Source: Candidatus Obscuribacterales bacterium (GTDB taxonomy: Bacteria > Cyanobacteriota > Vampirovibrionia > Obscuribacterales > Obscuribacteraceae). From it: a stretch of 64,000 nucleotides of DNA. This document shows positions 43,327-51,900 of the stretch, piece by piece. Under the pieces are notes generated by a model. It saw nothing but the letters and a program-made list of their open reading frames with translations, had not been told where the DNA came from and made no database searches. How positions within the stretch are numbered: position 1 is the first letter of the stretch; each line of letters begins with the position of its first letter. Location: NCBI GenBank assembly GCA_019750335.1, contig JAIEOQ010000005.1, forward strand, positions 434,001 to 498,000, given 5' to 3'. The position numbers and the translations under genes were made by a program.

Positions 43327-44502
43327 ATGAACCGCTCCATTTACCTTGATAACAGCGCTACAACACAAGTGAGGCAAGAAGTTAGGGAAGCAATGCAACC
43401 CTACCTAGATGAAAAGTGGGGAAATCCTTCCTCAGTACATTATTATGGGCGGCAAGCGCGCCAGGCTGTTGACGAAGCCAGGCAATCAATTGCGGCTTTG
43501 CTTTCTTGCGAAGAAGACGAGATTTATTTCACACCATGCGCTACCTATAGCAATAACACGGCGCTTTTGGGACGGGCGCGTTTCGTTCTGGCAAACGATC
43601 GTTCTAAAAGACTGGTGACAAGCCAAATCGAGCATCCTTCCTGTATCGGGCCGGCGCGTCATCTTGAATCGGCAGGGTGGCAGGTGGAGTATTTGTCTGT
43701 TGACCGTGAAGGTTTCTTTTGTGCTCAAGCTTTGAAAAAAGCCTTGAATAATCAAGCCGGTATGGTCTCTTTGATGTGGGCCAATAATGAGATTGGTTGT
43801 GTGCAGGATATGTCAGCTCTTGTTGAGGCGGCTAAAGAGTCAGGCGCTTTTTTTCATACTGATGCAGTACAAATTGCCGGTAAGCTACCGATAAATCTCC
43901 AAAAATTACCGGTGGACACGCTTTCGCTTTCGGGACATAAGTTTTACGGACCAAAAGGAATTGGCGTTTTGTTTGTCCGTCGGGGTTCAAATTTGATGCC
44001 GATCATGTTTGGTGGCGGTCAAGAAAAAGGATTGCTGCCTGGGACTGAATCTTTACCTAACATTGTCGGTTTAGGTGTTGCAGCTAAGCATGCTCTTGCT
44101 GACTTGGAGCTGACCAAACAAAATTTACGTCGTTTGCAAAATATATTGAAAGAAAAATTGTCGGCGATTGAAGGTTTAAGACCAACGGGACCGCAAGACG
44201 ATGAACGACGCTTACCCGGACATTTTAGTTTTATCGTTCCCGGTGTTGAGGGCGAGTCGATTGTATTGCAAGCCGACTTACGCGGTCTTTGTGTATCGAG
44301 CGCTTCGGCTTGTCATAAAGGAATTGTTCAACCGTCTCATGTCGTATCGGCTTTAGGCTTTACTGAACAAGAAGCTAAAGGTTCGGTGCGAATTTCGGCT
44401 GGTTGTTTTAATACTGAAGCCGATTGTGAAAATGCGTGCAATATTTTGAGCACGATCATTACTTCGTTAAGCAGGCAGGCGACTAATGCTTCGCTACGTT
44501 AA
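43327..44502 (+). CDS. Cysteine desulfurase (NifS/IscS family)
   Basis: PLP enzyme that takes sulfur from cysteine for Fe-S clusters, thiolated tRNA and cofactors. The start IYLDNSATTQ is typical; HTDAVQ, PLP lysine K205 in SGHKFYGPKG, and catalytic Cys329 in SSASACHKG are all present. The 391 residues and the longer active-site loop fit the IscS/NifS (group I) type. No iscU or iscR is next to it; the following genes code for a TPR protein and a thioredoxin-like lipoprotein. Which sulfur pathway it serves is open. Confidence 0.94.
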   Translation: MNRSIYLDNSATTQVRQEVREAMQPYLDEKWGNPSSVHYYGRQARQAVDEARQSIAALLSCEEDEIYFTPCATYSNNTALLGRARFVLANDRSKRLVTSQIEHPSCIGPARHLESAGWQVEYLSVDREGFFCAQALKKALNNQAGMVSLMWANNEIGCVQDMSALVEAAKESGAFFHTDAVQIAGKLPINLQKLPVDTLSLSGHKFYGPKGIGVLFVRRGSNLMPIMFGGGQEKGLLPGTESLPNIVGLGVAAKHALADLELTKQNLRRLQNILKEKLSAIEGLRPTGPQDDERRLPGHFSFIVPGVEGESIVLQADLRGLCVSSASACHKGIVQPSHVVSALGFTEQEAKGSVRISAGCFNTEADCENACNILSTIITSLSRQATNASLR

Positions 44503-45559
44503 AATTTCTGCTCTGGTCTGGTTGGCTAGCTTGGTATTGCCAGCGGTGGCTTCTGCCGGCAATGATTTATATAAACGCGGGCTGGAATCTTATAATCAAG
44601 GCAAATATGGCGACGCGGCAAGCTATATGTCGACCATTCTTTCAAGCAGCCCGGACGATGCCCAAGCACACGCGCTTTTAGGCAAGATCTATCACAAACA
44701 AAAAAAACTCGATTTAGCTGTAGGCGAATATAGCAAATCTTTGAACGCAGATCCTAACTCAAGTGAGGTCAAATACAACTTAGGTATTGCCTATTTTGAT
44801 TTGAGCAAATACAAAGACGCGGAGAAGCTCTTGGAAGAAGCAGTTGGTGAAGAGCCGAAAAATTTCGAGTATCAATACAATCTGGCCTTAGTTCAGGAAA
44901 GATTGGAAAAAAGCGATCAAGCTCTGGAAGGTTTTACTCGAGCCGTTCAATTAAATCCGGAGAGCGCTTTGGCTCGTTATTGTTATGGACGCATTCTACA
45001 AAAGGCCGGAGCAACTGAAAAAGCAATTGAACAATACAAAAAAGCTCTGGAGATCAATCCGAAATATGTTGAAGCCTATAACAATTTAGGGGTTGCTTAT
45101 CAAAATATCGGTATGTTTCCTGAGTCGATAACGTCCTTTCAAGCAGCTTTGAAAATCAATCCGCGTAATCAAGAAGCGCAAAGAAATCTAGGTTACACCC
45201 AAGCTCATGTCAGCTTGGGCATTACCTATTTCAATCAAGGCAATTTAGGCAAAGCCTTTGAAGAGTACAAAAAGGCTCTGCAAATTGACCCGTCTTATGC
45301 CGACGCTCATTACAATTTAGCTTTGTTATATCAAAAACAAGGACAGTTGCAGCAAGCGGTCGGGCATTATCAGGCGGCAATCAAGTTTGAGCCGAGCAAT
45401 CCGAAAGCGCATAATAACTTGGGTGTAGCTTACAGCAAGCTAGGCAAGATTGATCTGGCTGAAGCTGAGTACAAGCAAGCACTTAAGCTCAAGCCTGATT
45501 ATGCCGAAGCAAGACAGAATTTGCAGTTCTTGCAAAAAGCTACTGGACGGCAAAAATAA
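44486..45559 (+). CDS. Exported TPR-repeat protein
   Basis: The start overlaps the cysteine desulfurase by 17 bases with AGGCAGG upstream. An N-terminal signal peptide (ISALVWLASLVLPAVASAG) is followed by nine or so tetratricopeptide repeats covering the rest of the 357 residues. Several are near consensus, such as AEKLLEEAVGEEPKNFEYQY and AYNNLGVAYQNIG. The protein should lie outside the inner membrane and act as a docking scaffold. Its stop shares a base with the thioredoxin-like gene (TAATG), so the two probably work together. Confidence 0.92.
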   Translation: MLRYVKISALVWLASLVLPAVASAGNDLYKRGLESYNQGKYGDAASYMSTILSSSPDDAQAHALLGKIYHKQKKLDLAVGEYSKSLNADPNSSEVKYNLGIAYFDLSKYKDAEKLLEEAVGEEPKNFEYQYNLALVQERLEKSDQALEGFTRAVQLNPESALARYCYGRILQKAGATEKAIEQYKKALEINPKYVEAYNNLGVAYQNIGMFPESITSFQAALKINPRNQEAQRNLGYTQAHVSLGITYFNQGNLGKAFEEYKKALQIDPSYADAHYNLALLYQKQGQLQQAVGHYQAAIKFEPSNPKAHNNLGVAYSKLGKIDLAEAEYKQALKLKPDYAEARQNLQFLQKATGRQK

Positions 45560-46038
45560 TGAGAAGAAAAGCTCTTTTCGCCGGCTTATGCTGCACAGTG
45601 CTTTTAACCGCTTGCAGTAAAACACTCAAAGATAAACTGGCAGGTGCTGATACTAAATATGCAGCTGGCGCCTATGTCGACGTTAACTCTAGCGATCCAG
45701 GTAAAGAGATTGACGTAAAAAAATCAATCGCCTACGGAAAGTACACGATAATCGATTTTACAAGCGAATACTGTTCGGCTTGCGAAGCGATTCATCCATA
45801 CTTGGAAGAACTTTGCAAAATGCGTTCAGACATAGTCGTGCGTTCATTTGATGTGAACAGACCAGGCGTGGAAGGTATTGATTGGGAATCGCCTCTTGTT
45901 GCGCAATATCATTTGCACCAACTTCCTACTTTTCGTATCTATGATGCAAGCGGGCACTTAATGGCTGAAGGCGATGGGGCCAAGAATCAAATCATGGAAG
46001 CAATCAACAATGATGTGGTCCATGCTGATCGTAAATAA
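45559..46038 (+). CDS. Thioredoxin-like lipoprotein
   Basis: A 159-residue exported protein. The N-terminus MRRKALFAGLCCTVLLTAC is a lipoprotein signal with lipobox LTAC. The thioredoxin fold shows IIDFTSEYCSACEAIHPYLEEL with a CSAC redox pair, and the cis-proline in LPTFRIYD. CSAC rather than CGPC suggests a specialised extracytoplasmic thiol reductase or oxidase. It is coupled to the TPR gene and converges with the nucleotidase gene. Confidence 0.9.
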   Translation: MRRKALFAGLCCTVLLTACSKTLKDKLAGADTKYAAGAYVDVNSSDPGKEIDVKKSIAYGKYTIIDFTSEYCSACEAIHPYLEELCKMRSDIVVRSFDVNRPGVEGIDWESPLVAQYHLHQLPTFRIYDASGHLMAEGDGAKNQIMEAINNDVVHADRK

Positions 46039-46051
46039 GAAATAGCAGTAC

Positions 46052-47917
46052 TTAAGGCAGGCGTATTGGTGCTGTTACCAATTTTTTAAAGCCGCCGTCT
46101 TCGTCTCTCACTCTTAAAGCGACGGCGAACCAAAGCGGAGTATTTTTGCTGCTGGCGAGCTCCTCTGCCTTTATTCGGTAGCGGCCGCTTGGATCAAGCT
46201 TAAGCTTATAGCGAGCTATGCGCGGATTTTTTAAGGGAACGGTACCGAAGCCCGGTAGAAATTCGACTCCTTCTTCGCCTGTAATAATGCTGAACTCGGT
46301 GCCGGGCACTGGGTAGCTAAGCAAATATGAACTCGCTTCTTTATCGGCAACAATAAGCCCGCTGCGAACGCTTACAAGCCTATTGGGCAAAGCTGGCGAT
46401 ACTTTTTTGACGGTGTTTAGATAGTCTTGAAAAATTTGCGAAGTTTTTTTATCGGTACAAATAACTTCCCGGGCATTCTTAAAGTCGTAACCTTCACCGC
46501 CGTCGAAGCTGAAGTTATTCAAAGCGATTCGATAAAGCCCGTTCTCTTTCACTTTTGTCCAGTTTCCTTTGCCGTCCTGGATCAAAATAAATACAACACG
46601 TTGTCCCGGTGCTTTGGCTGGGTCGTAAGCCATTTTCATGCCACCGACATCAAGAAAGCGAGCGCCTAGTATTCCGGAAACGCTGTTTTCCATGGCATTT
46701 AACAAGCAAGCACCGTCTACGGTGGCCACTTTCATAACGTTGTTGAAAGGCAAAACTTCGTGAATCTTTTCGGCAGTAATCGGTCCTTTGTCGATCCAGG
46801 CTCTGATGCCGCCACGATTTTGCATGGCTGCTTGTACGCCATATTCTTTGCCGGCAAACAACAACGAATCACAGATCAAGTCGCCGATTGGCGAATCGCA
46901 AGCATAGCTGCGAAACTGGTTGCTGAATTTGCCGGCGGCAAAACCAGCCAGACAGGTATGCATCGCGGCAAAAGGTTTTCCTTTATCCTGAACAAAAGCT
47001 TTTACTGCCGGATCTTCTGGAATTTTGTCGTCAAGATCAATCAGTCTATATTTTGTTTGAGGTAGATCAACTTTTCCTGCTTGGTCAAACGCCAGCTCCA
47101 GCTTGCCTAATGCCCGCCCGTAGCAGCCGGTTTGAACAAGGAGACAAACGCTGCCGTCGTTGCGTTTTACCAGGATCGGATGTTCAAGGCGTGTATGGCT
47201 ATGCCCGCCAATTACAGCATCGATCTCTGGTACAGCTTCGGCTAGATCTTTTTCCAATTCAATGCCGCAATGAGATACAACAATAATTTTGTTGATCCCC
47301 TGGCTCTTGAGTTTTTCTACTTCGTTTTTTAGCGGTGCAAGCCAGTCGCCGTCGGGTGCTTTAATTTTTACGCTCTGTAGTTTTGGTGCTACATCGCGGA
47401 GCTTAGGTGTGATCATGCCGATAAAAGCAATCTTTTGCCCGCCGATAGTCTTGATTGTGTAAGGCTTGACCAAAGCTGCCAGATTAGGCTCTGTTGTTGT
47501 ATCCAAATTGGCTGAAACGATCTCAAATTTGGCCAGCTTTAAGGCTTCAACTAGATTTTCGGTGCCGTTGTCGAATTCATGATTACCGATGGTGAAAATA
47601 TCGTAGCCGGCTTTGTTCAAACATTCGACATCGCTTTGACCGTGATACTCTTCAAAATATGGCGTGCCTTGAAAAATATCGCCGGCATCAATCGCTAAAA
47701 CGTTATTGCTCTTTGCTTTGGCTTCCTTAATTAGGTGGGCGATGCGAGCCATCCCGCCGATAGTTTTGCCGTTCTGGCAATAAGAATCTTCGTGTGAATG
47801 TAGGTCGTTGCTGTGTAAGATAGTGATTGAAAAAGCATCTGTTTTGGCGGTTGCCGGCAGGAGGAGACTGAAGACCAGCATGAATGTAGCAAGCAAAGGC
47901 AAGTATACGGTTGTCAT
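46052..47917 (-). CDS. Exported 5'-nucleotidase / UshA-type metallophosphoesterase
   Basis: Hydrolyses nucleotides or related phosphoesters outside the cytoplasm. The signal peptide covers about residues 1-25. The dimetal phosphoesterase domain shows ILHSNDLHSH, AIDAGDIFQGTPYF, TIGNHEFDNG, VVSHCGIELE and GGHSHTRLE (residues about 30-240). The 5'-nucleotidase C-terminal domain begins around residue 330 with SPIGDLICDSLL and NRGGIRAWI. An extra domain of about 100 residues follows. The 621 residues exceed E. coli UshA (about 550). Its 5' end overlaps a divergent gene. Confidence 0.94.
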   Translation of the reverse strand: MTTVYLPLLATFMLVFSLLLPATAKTDAFSITILHSNDLHSHEDSYCQNGKTIGGMARIAHLIKEAKAKSNNVLAIDAGDIFQGTPYFEEYHGQSDVECLNKAGYDIFTIGNHEFDNGTENLVEALKLAKFEIVSANLDTTTEPNLAALVKPYTIKTIGGQKIAFIGMITPKLRDVAPKLQSVKIKAPDGDWLAPLKNEVEKLKSQGINKIIVVSHCGIELEKDLAEAVPEIDAVIGGHSHTRLEHPILVKRNDGSVCLLVQTGCYGRALGKLELAFDQAGKVDLPQTKYRLIDLDDKIPEDPAVKAFVQDKGKPFAAMHTCLAGFAAGKFSNQFRSYACDSPIGDLICDSLLFAGKEYGVQAAMQNRGGIRAWIDKGPITAEKIHEVLPFNNVMKVATVDGACLLNAMENSVSGILGARFLDVGGMKMAYDPAKAPGQRVVFILIQDGKGNWTKVKENGLYRIALNNFSFDGGEGYDFKNAREVICTDKKTSQIFQDYLNTVKKVSPALPNRLVSVRSGLIVADKEASSYLLSYPVPGTEFSIITGEEGVEFLPGFGTVPLKNPRIARYKLKLDPSGRYRIKAEELASSKNTPLWFAVALRVRDEDGGFKKLVTAPIRLP

Positions 47918-48380
47918 GGCTGGATTCTCTCTCTTTCTAAGCCTGTGGCTTTGTTTGTCCGCTAAAGCTCAATCACCTGAGCTAATCGATGTGCCTAATC
48001 AGTGTATATCGGAAGCCGGCTGCCCGATTTCTTTCGACTCGGTAAAAACCCAGATGGAGGTCGACACTTTTGGCACACCGGTTGCTTGCCGAGTTTATAT
48101 AGATTATCGCAATGGGGCCCCAGCACCAATAAATGCTGTTAGATTTCGTATCGGATATATAGATTCAGAAGGACATGTTTGCGGGCTGTTTCATGGACCC
48201 GACAGTAAACTCTTAGAACCTGGTGCACAAACCTCAAGCAAATGGCGTGGTGAAAAAGTAAGCCCGAACACCAAGCAAGTTAAGCTGCGGGTTTTAATGG
48301 TTCGTTTTGCTGACGGTGTTGTTTGGGAAAGCGAAAAAATGCAGGCTCAACCGCAGCCCGAGCCTGACTCCGTAATTTAA
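47880..48380 (+). CDS. Small exported protein of unknown function
   Basis: The track start lies deep in the nucleotidase gene; the ATG at 47880 gives MNVASKGKYTVVMAGFSLFLSLWLCLSAKA, a signal peptide, and 166 residues in total. An ATG at 47916 would also give a usable signal but has no Shine-Dalgarno, while 47880 has AGGAGGAG some 12 bases upstream. The mature part looks like an all-beta domain (ACRVYIDYRNGAPAPINAVRFRIGY, VKLRVLMVRFADG) ending in a proline-rich tail. No family recognised. Its first 38 bases overlap the nucleotidase start on the other strand. Confidence 0.75.
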   Translation: MNVASKGKYTVVMAGFSLFLSLWLCLSAKAQSPELIDVPNQCISEAGCPISFDSVKTQMEVDTFGTPVACRVYIDYRNGAPAPINAVRFRIGYIDSEGHVCGLFHGPDSKLLEPGAQTSSKWRGEKVSPNTKQVKLRVLMVRFADGVVWESEKMQAQPQPEPDSVI

Positions 48381-48484
48381 TCCAATTTTCAAAGAATTTT
48401 CGCTTTTCAAGAGGCCGCTATATTCAATTGCGTTGTATTGTATATCCACTGTCCTCATCTTGAATAAAAGTTAGGAGCTTGACG

Positions 48485-48766
48485 ATGAGTTCCCAATTCC
48501 GCACCGCGTTTGCAGGGTTCGGAGTGCTAGCCGTATGCTTAGCTATGGCTTCGCTCAAATGGCAATTTTTACTGGTTGGTCTGGCTTTTGCCGGGATCTT
48601 CTGTGGCTATATGAATTGGCGCCAATTGGTTGGCAGACCGGAGCCGAAAGAAGATCTTTTCGCCGATCTGGATCGCTATGAAAGACGTTCGCGTCGTCGC
48701 CGTCGCGAGAACGTGCTTGCTTTTCCGGAAGGCAGCTGGAGTGTTTCGGACGCCAGCGGCATCTAA
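48485..48766 (+). CDS. Small two-TM membrane protein of unknown function
   Basis: The ATG at 48485, seven bases after AGGAG, gives 93 residues; the track's TTG two codons earlier is too close to the Shine-Dalgarno. Two hydrophobic segments fill residues about 8-42 (GFGVLAVCLAMASL and FLLVGLAFAGIFCGYM). A cytoplasmic tail rich in arginine (RRSRRRRR) follows. It is not recognised. It stands alone before twin hairpins. Confidence 0.75.
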   Translation: MSSQFRTAFAGFGVLAVCLAMASLKWQFLLVGLAFAGIFCGYMNWRQLVGRPEPKEDLFADLDRYERRSRRRRRENVLAFPEGSWSVSDASGI

Positions 48767-48811
48767 GTTCTTTCAATTGAACTTTTTCTTTCTGAATACG
48801 TAAATGTATTG

Positions 48812-48831
48812 TGTGTGCTATTTCGCACACA
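48812..48831. terminator. First of two adjacent hairpins
   Basis: TGTGTGC and GCACACA form a 7-bp stem with a six-base loop. It lies about 45 bp after the small membrane protein stop. No T-run follows directly. Confidence 0.45.
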
Positions 48832-48833
48832 AG

Positions 48834-48867
48834 CTGGCGTATGTCGCTATACGCCAGTCTACTTTTT
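48834..48867. terminator. Intrinsic terminator between convergent genes
   Basis: CTGGCGTAT and ATACGCCAG form a perfect 9-bp stem with a six-base loop, and TTTTT follows five bases later. The stop codon of the convergent 327-residue gene lies directly beside it, so it could act for both genes. Confidence 0.65.
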
Positions 48868-49842
48868 GCTGTAATTTTCCAGCTTGCCGATAAGCCAGCC
48901 GGCGGTGGCAAATATAGCTTTGGATTTACCGCTACGTCCTAGGGCAAATCCGGCACCGGCAAGGCCGGAACCTAAAGCGCTGGGTTCAAAAGTTTTGGCT
49001 AGAGTTGAATCGGCGCCGAATTGGGAGCTTGCCAAATTGGCTAGCTGGCTGTCGGCAAAATAGGTGCCGCCGCCGACAGCGGCGCCGCCTGCAATGCCGC
49101 GTATGAATGATTTGGCGTAGCTGGGTTGCCGTGCCTCAAGCTTTAACTGTTTAATTATGTCTGAATGGTCGGTAGCCTCATGCATGAAAGCGCTGAGTTC
49201 ATCCAAATGTTTTGCGGATTTCGAAGCTTTATCGGCCTGGGCTAATTGTTTCGCCTGAGCCAGAGATGAATTTGTTACTTCGGTAAGCGGGCTGAATTTG
49301 TGTGCTTGTCTAGCCCAGGTTGGTGCGTCGTCAGCCAAAGATATTAATGCGGTTCTAGAATTTTGCACCATATAACCGTTGTTCAGAGCGATACGGTCTA
49401 AAGTCAGTTGACCGGTGCGAACCGCGCCGGCACTGATGCCGCCTGCAGCTATATAGTCGGCTTGGTCGCTGTTTTTGATCACTTCGGAGCCGGCGATAGC
49501 ATTATAAACTTTGCTGGCGCCATACCCAACAGTGTAACCAACCAGACCATACTTCGCAGCGCTTTTGAGTCTTCCCAGCCCTTGTCCTGTATTGAGCCCA
49601 AGAAAGACACTAGTGCCGGCAATATGGCCTGGAGTGCATAGAACCTCAGGTGGAGTAATAGGCGAACTTTCCGCTTTCTGGTCTGCAATTAGAGTTAAAG
49701 GCTGGAGACATTCCGGCTGAACCTTTGTACTCTCCACTTTTTTAGCAGACAATACATTTAATTGCGGAACTGCTTTTGTCCAGTCCGGATTAAAGGCTGG
49801 TGTTTCTGTTTCTTTTGCTGGTTGAGCTTGATCAATTTCCAT
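48859..49842 (-). CDS. Hypothetical glycine/alanine-rich protein
   Basis: No family recognised. Of 327 residues, the first 85 are polar. Several short glycine/alanine-rich hydrophobic stretches follow: AAGGISAGAVRTG, FIRGIAGGAAVGGGTYF, GSGLAGAGFALG. They resemble the hairpin-forming helices of membrane-associating or colicin-like proteins. There is no clear signal peptide. It lies downstream of, and in the same direction as, the kinase gene with a 97-bp gap, so the two may be separate units. Confidence 0.65.
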   Translation of the reverse strand: MEIDQAQPAKETETPAFNPDWTKAVPQLNVLSAKKVESTKVQPECLQPLTLIADQKAESSPITPPEVLCTPGHIAGTSVFLGLNTGQGLGRLKSAAKYGLVGYTVGYGASKVYNAIAGSEVIKNSDQADYIAAGGISAGAVRTGQLTLDRIALNNGYMVQNSRTALISLADDAPTWARQAHKFSPLTEVTNSSLAQAKQLAQADKASKSAKHLDELSAFMHEATDHSDIIKQLKLEARQPSYAKSFIRGIAGGAAVGGGTYFADSQLANLASSQFGADSTLAKTFEPSALGSGLAGAGFALGRSGKSKAIFATAGWLIGKLENYSKK

Positions 49843-49939
49843 AAAATATCAACTCTAAATGGCTCAATGGATTTTGCTGCAAAATAGAGAGTCAGTCAGT
49901 GGTGAAATTACGCAGGCGAGATTATTTTTGGGCGGATTT

Positions 49940-51898
49940 TTAGTGCAAGAGCGATTCCACATAATGAATCTGTCTTTGTAGAGCAATGAGCTCCGGGTTA
50001 TCTTTCGGAAAAAAACTTTGGCGGATTTTTTCGTCTTCGCGATAATATTTGAGCGCTTCTTTATAGTTGTGCTGTCGGACACAAAGTTCTGCGCTCATTG
50101 CTAAAGCCAAAAGAAGTGAAGTTATTTGTTTGGGATCCTTTTTTGTTTCTTCTGATATTTTTTTTGCTTCGGGTAATAGTTGATTGAGAGTGTGCCTGTC
50201 GTCAATCTGTTTTGCTAAATCAGCAATTTGGCTGAGAAAGGACATTTCTGTGAAAAAATCAGTCTGATAATCAGCAGTTTTGGCGCTTGCTAAAGCGGAC
50301 TGTAAATGACGGGCAACTTCTTTTTTGCTTTTTCCGCTATGCAACGACCATTTAGCTTTGTCGTATAGTAAGTCGGCCTTTTTCGGGTCGGCTTCTTGTT
50401 TATGTTCGTGCAGAAAAGCGTCCAAATAATCCAATTCGGATTTTGCTTTTTTTAGATCGTAAGTCAGATAAGTATTAAAAAGACCTCTGCGATTGTTGAA
50501 TACGGCATTGGGTTCTTGTTGGCTTTCGGCCTCAACAATGCCAATCTTATGCAGTAATACTCGTTCTTGGTTTAAGCCGTTAGCCGCGTATCTGGCGTCT
50601 AAAATGTGTCTGTGATTACGTCCAGGGAAACGAAAAGCAAAAGATTGAGGTTGATACATCGTTACGGCAGCATGAATGCGGGTTAAAATAGCCCGCTCTT
50701 TTGTTTGTTCAGCTTGGTTTAGTTTAGCTGCTAGATCGATTGTTCCTAAGAGCTCCAGTGTTTTGATAGTTTGTATAACAGCTCTGGTCATTTGATTTTG
50801 ATGAGCAAATTGTATTGCTTCCAGGCTTGTTTTTTCTGCGTCATTTAAAATGCGTTCAGTCGGCGTGATTGCTGTTTTTAACGAGAGAGCCGGTTTTGTT
50901 TCTTGCCACGATTTTAACCAGAAAAATAAAACCAAAAATAAACTGACTATTGCAACAGCGATAAAAGGAGTGTTGTTTTGTTTTTTGATTGGATCTGTGC
51001 TGCTGCTGCTCCAGGGAAGCAGGTTTTGGTAGTCGTTCTGATTGAGAGGCGTTCCTAGCTGTATTTTGTTTAACGCCTCGCTGAACTCATTTGCTGATTG
51101 AAAACGCAACGCCGGATCCTTTTGCAGCGCTTTTTGCAAAACAAGATTCAGGTCGTTTGATACTGGCAGTGGCTGCGGCATTTCATTTGCATGTTTATGG
51201 ATTAAACCGATTGGGTTATCGACTTCAAAAACCGGTACACCGGCAATACATTCATAGACTATGCAAGCTAAAGAATACAAATCGGATTGTTTGTCGGCAT
51301 GTTTACCCTGGCACTGTTCCGGACTTAAATATTGCGCGGTGCCGATAAGTAAGCCGGTTTGAGTAAGTTTTTGGCTGAGCTTTCCCGACTCAGGCAACAA
51401 TTTCATCAGTCCGAAATCAACGAGCTTGACGAAGTCGATCTCAGGCTCGTTCAAAAGCATGATATTCCCGGGTTTGATGTCGCGATGGATAACACCATGG
51501 GAATGGGCATATTCAAGAGCCTGACAGAGCTGAATCGCTATGTGCAAAGTACGCTCGACTGAAAGTTTGCTTTCTTCATCCATGACTTGGCGCAAAGTCT
51601 TTCCGGATAAATATTCCATTGATAAATATGGAATATGATCGTTCCAGAATCCAAGCCGATAAATGGCCATAATATGGCGATGCTGTAATGAAGATAGAAC
51701 CTTGCCTTCTCTTTCAAAACGGGCTCGGCTGTCGGCATCATTAAGATGATAGGTGTTCATCACTTTAAGGGCGACATCACGCTCCAAGCCACTTTCGCGT
51801 GCTTTGTAGACAGAGCCCATACCGCCGCGACCAATTTCGGCAAGAATAGTATATTTGCCGTCGATAATGCTGCCGATCAATGATGATTCACTGAACAT
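49940..51898 (-). CDS. Transmembrane Ser/Thr protein kinase with helical-repeat C-terminus
   Basis: Hanks-type kinase. The glycine loop IGRGGMGSVYKAR is near residue 22, the ATP lysine in VALKVM near 42, catalytic loop HRDIKPGN near 135, DFG (VDFGLM) near 160 and SPEQ near 190. A single transmembrane helix (FIAVAIVSLFLVLFFWL) lies near 310-332. The outer 320 residues are helical with TPR-like character, not PASTA. It is encoded two bp after murJ in the wall/division operon, so wall synthesis or division proteins are plausible targets. Confidence 0.93.
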   Translation of the reverse strand: MFSESSLIGSIIDGKYTILAEIGRGGMGSVYKARESGLERDVALKVMNTYHLNDADSRARFEREGKVLSSLQHRHIMAIYRLGFWNDHIPYLSMEYLSGKTLRQVMDEESKLSVERTLHIAIQLCQALEYAHSHGVIHRDIKPGNIMLLNEPEIDFVKLVDFGLMKLLPESGKLSQKLTQTGLLIGTAQYLSPEQCQGKHADKQSDLYSLACIVYECIAGVPVFEVDNPIGLIHKHANEMPQPLPVSNDLNLVLQKALQKDPALRFQSANEFSEALNKIQLGTPLNQNDYQNLLPWSSSSTDPIKKQNNTPFIAVAIVSLFLVLFFWLKSWQETKPALSLKTAITPTERILNDAEKTSLEAIQFAHQNQMTRAVIQTIKTLELLGTIDLAAKLNQAEQTKERAILTRIHAAVTMYQPQSFAFRFPGRNHRHILDARYAANGLNQERVLLHKIGIVEAESQQEPNAVFNNRRGLFNTYLTYDLKKAKSELDYLDAFLHEHKQEADPKKADLLYDKAKWSLHSGKSKKEVARHLQSALASAKTADYQTDFFTEMSFLSQIADLAKQIDDRHTLNQLLPEAKKISEETKKDPKQITSLLLALAMSAELCVRQHNYKEALKYYREDEKIRQSFFPKDNPELIALQRQIHYVESLLH

Positions 51899-51900
51899 GA

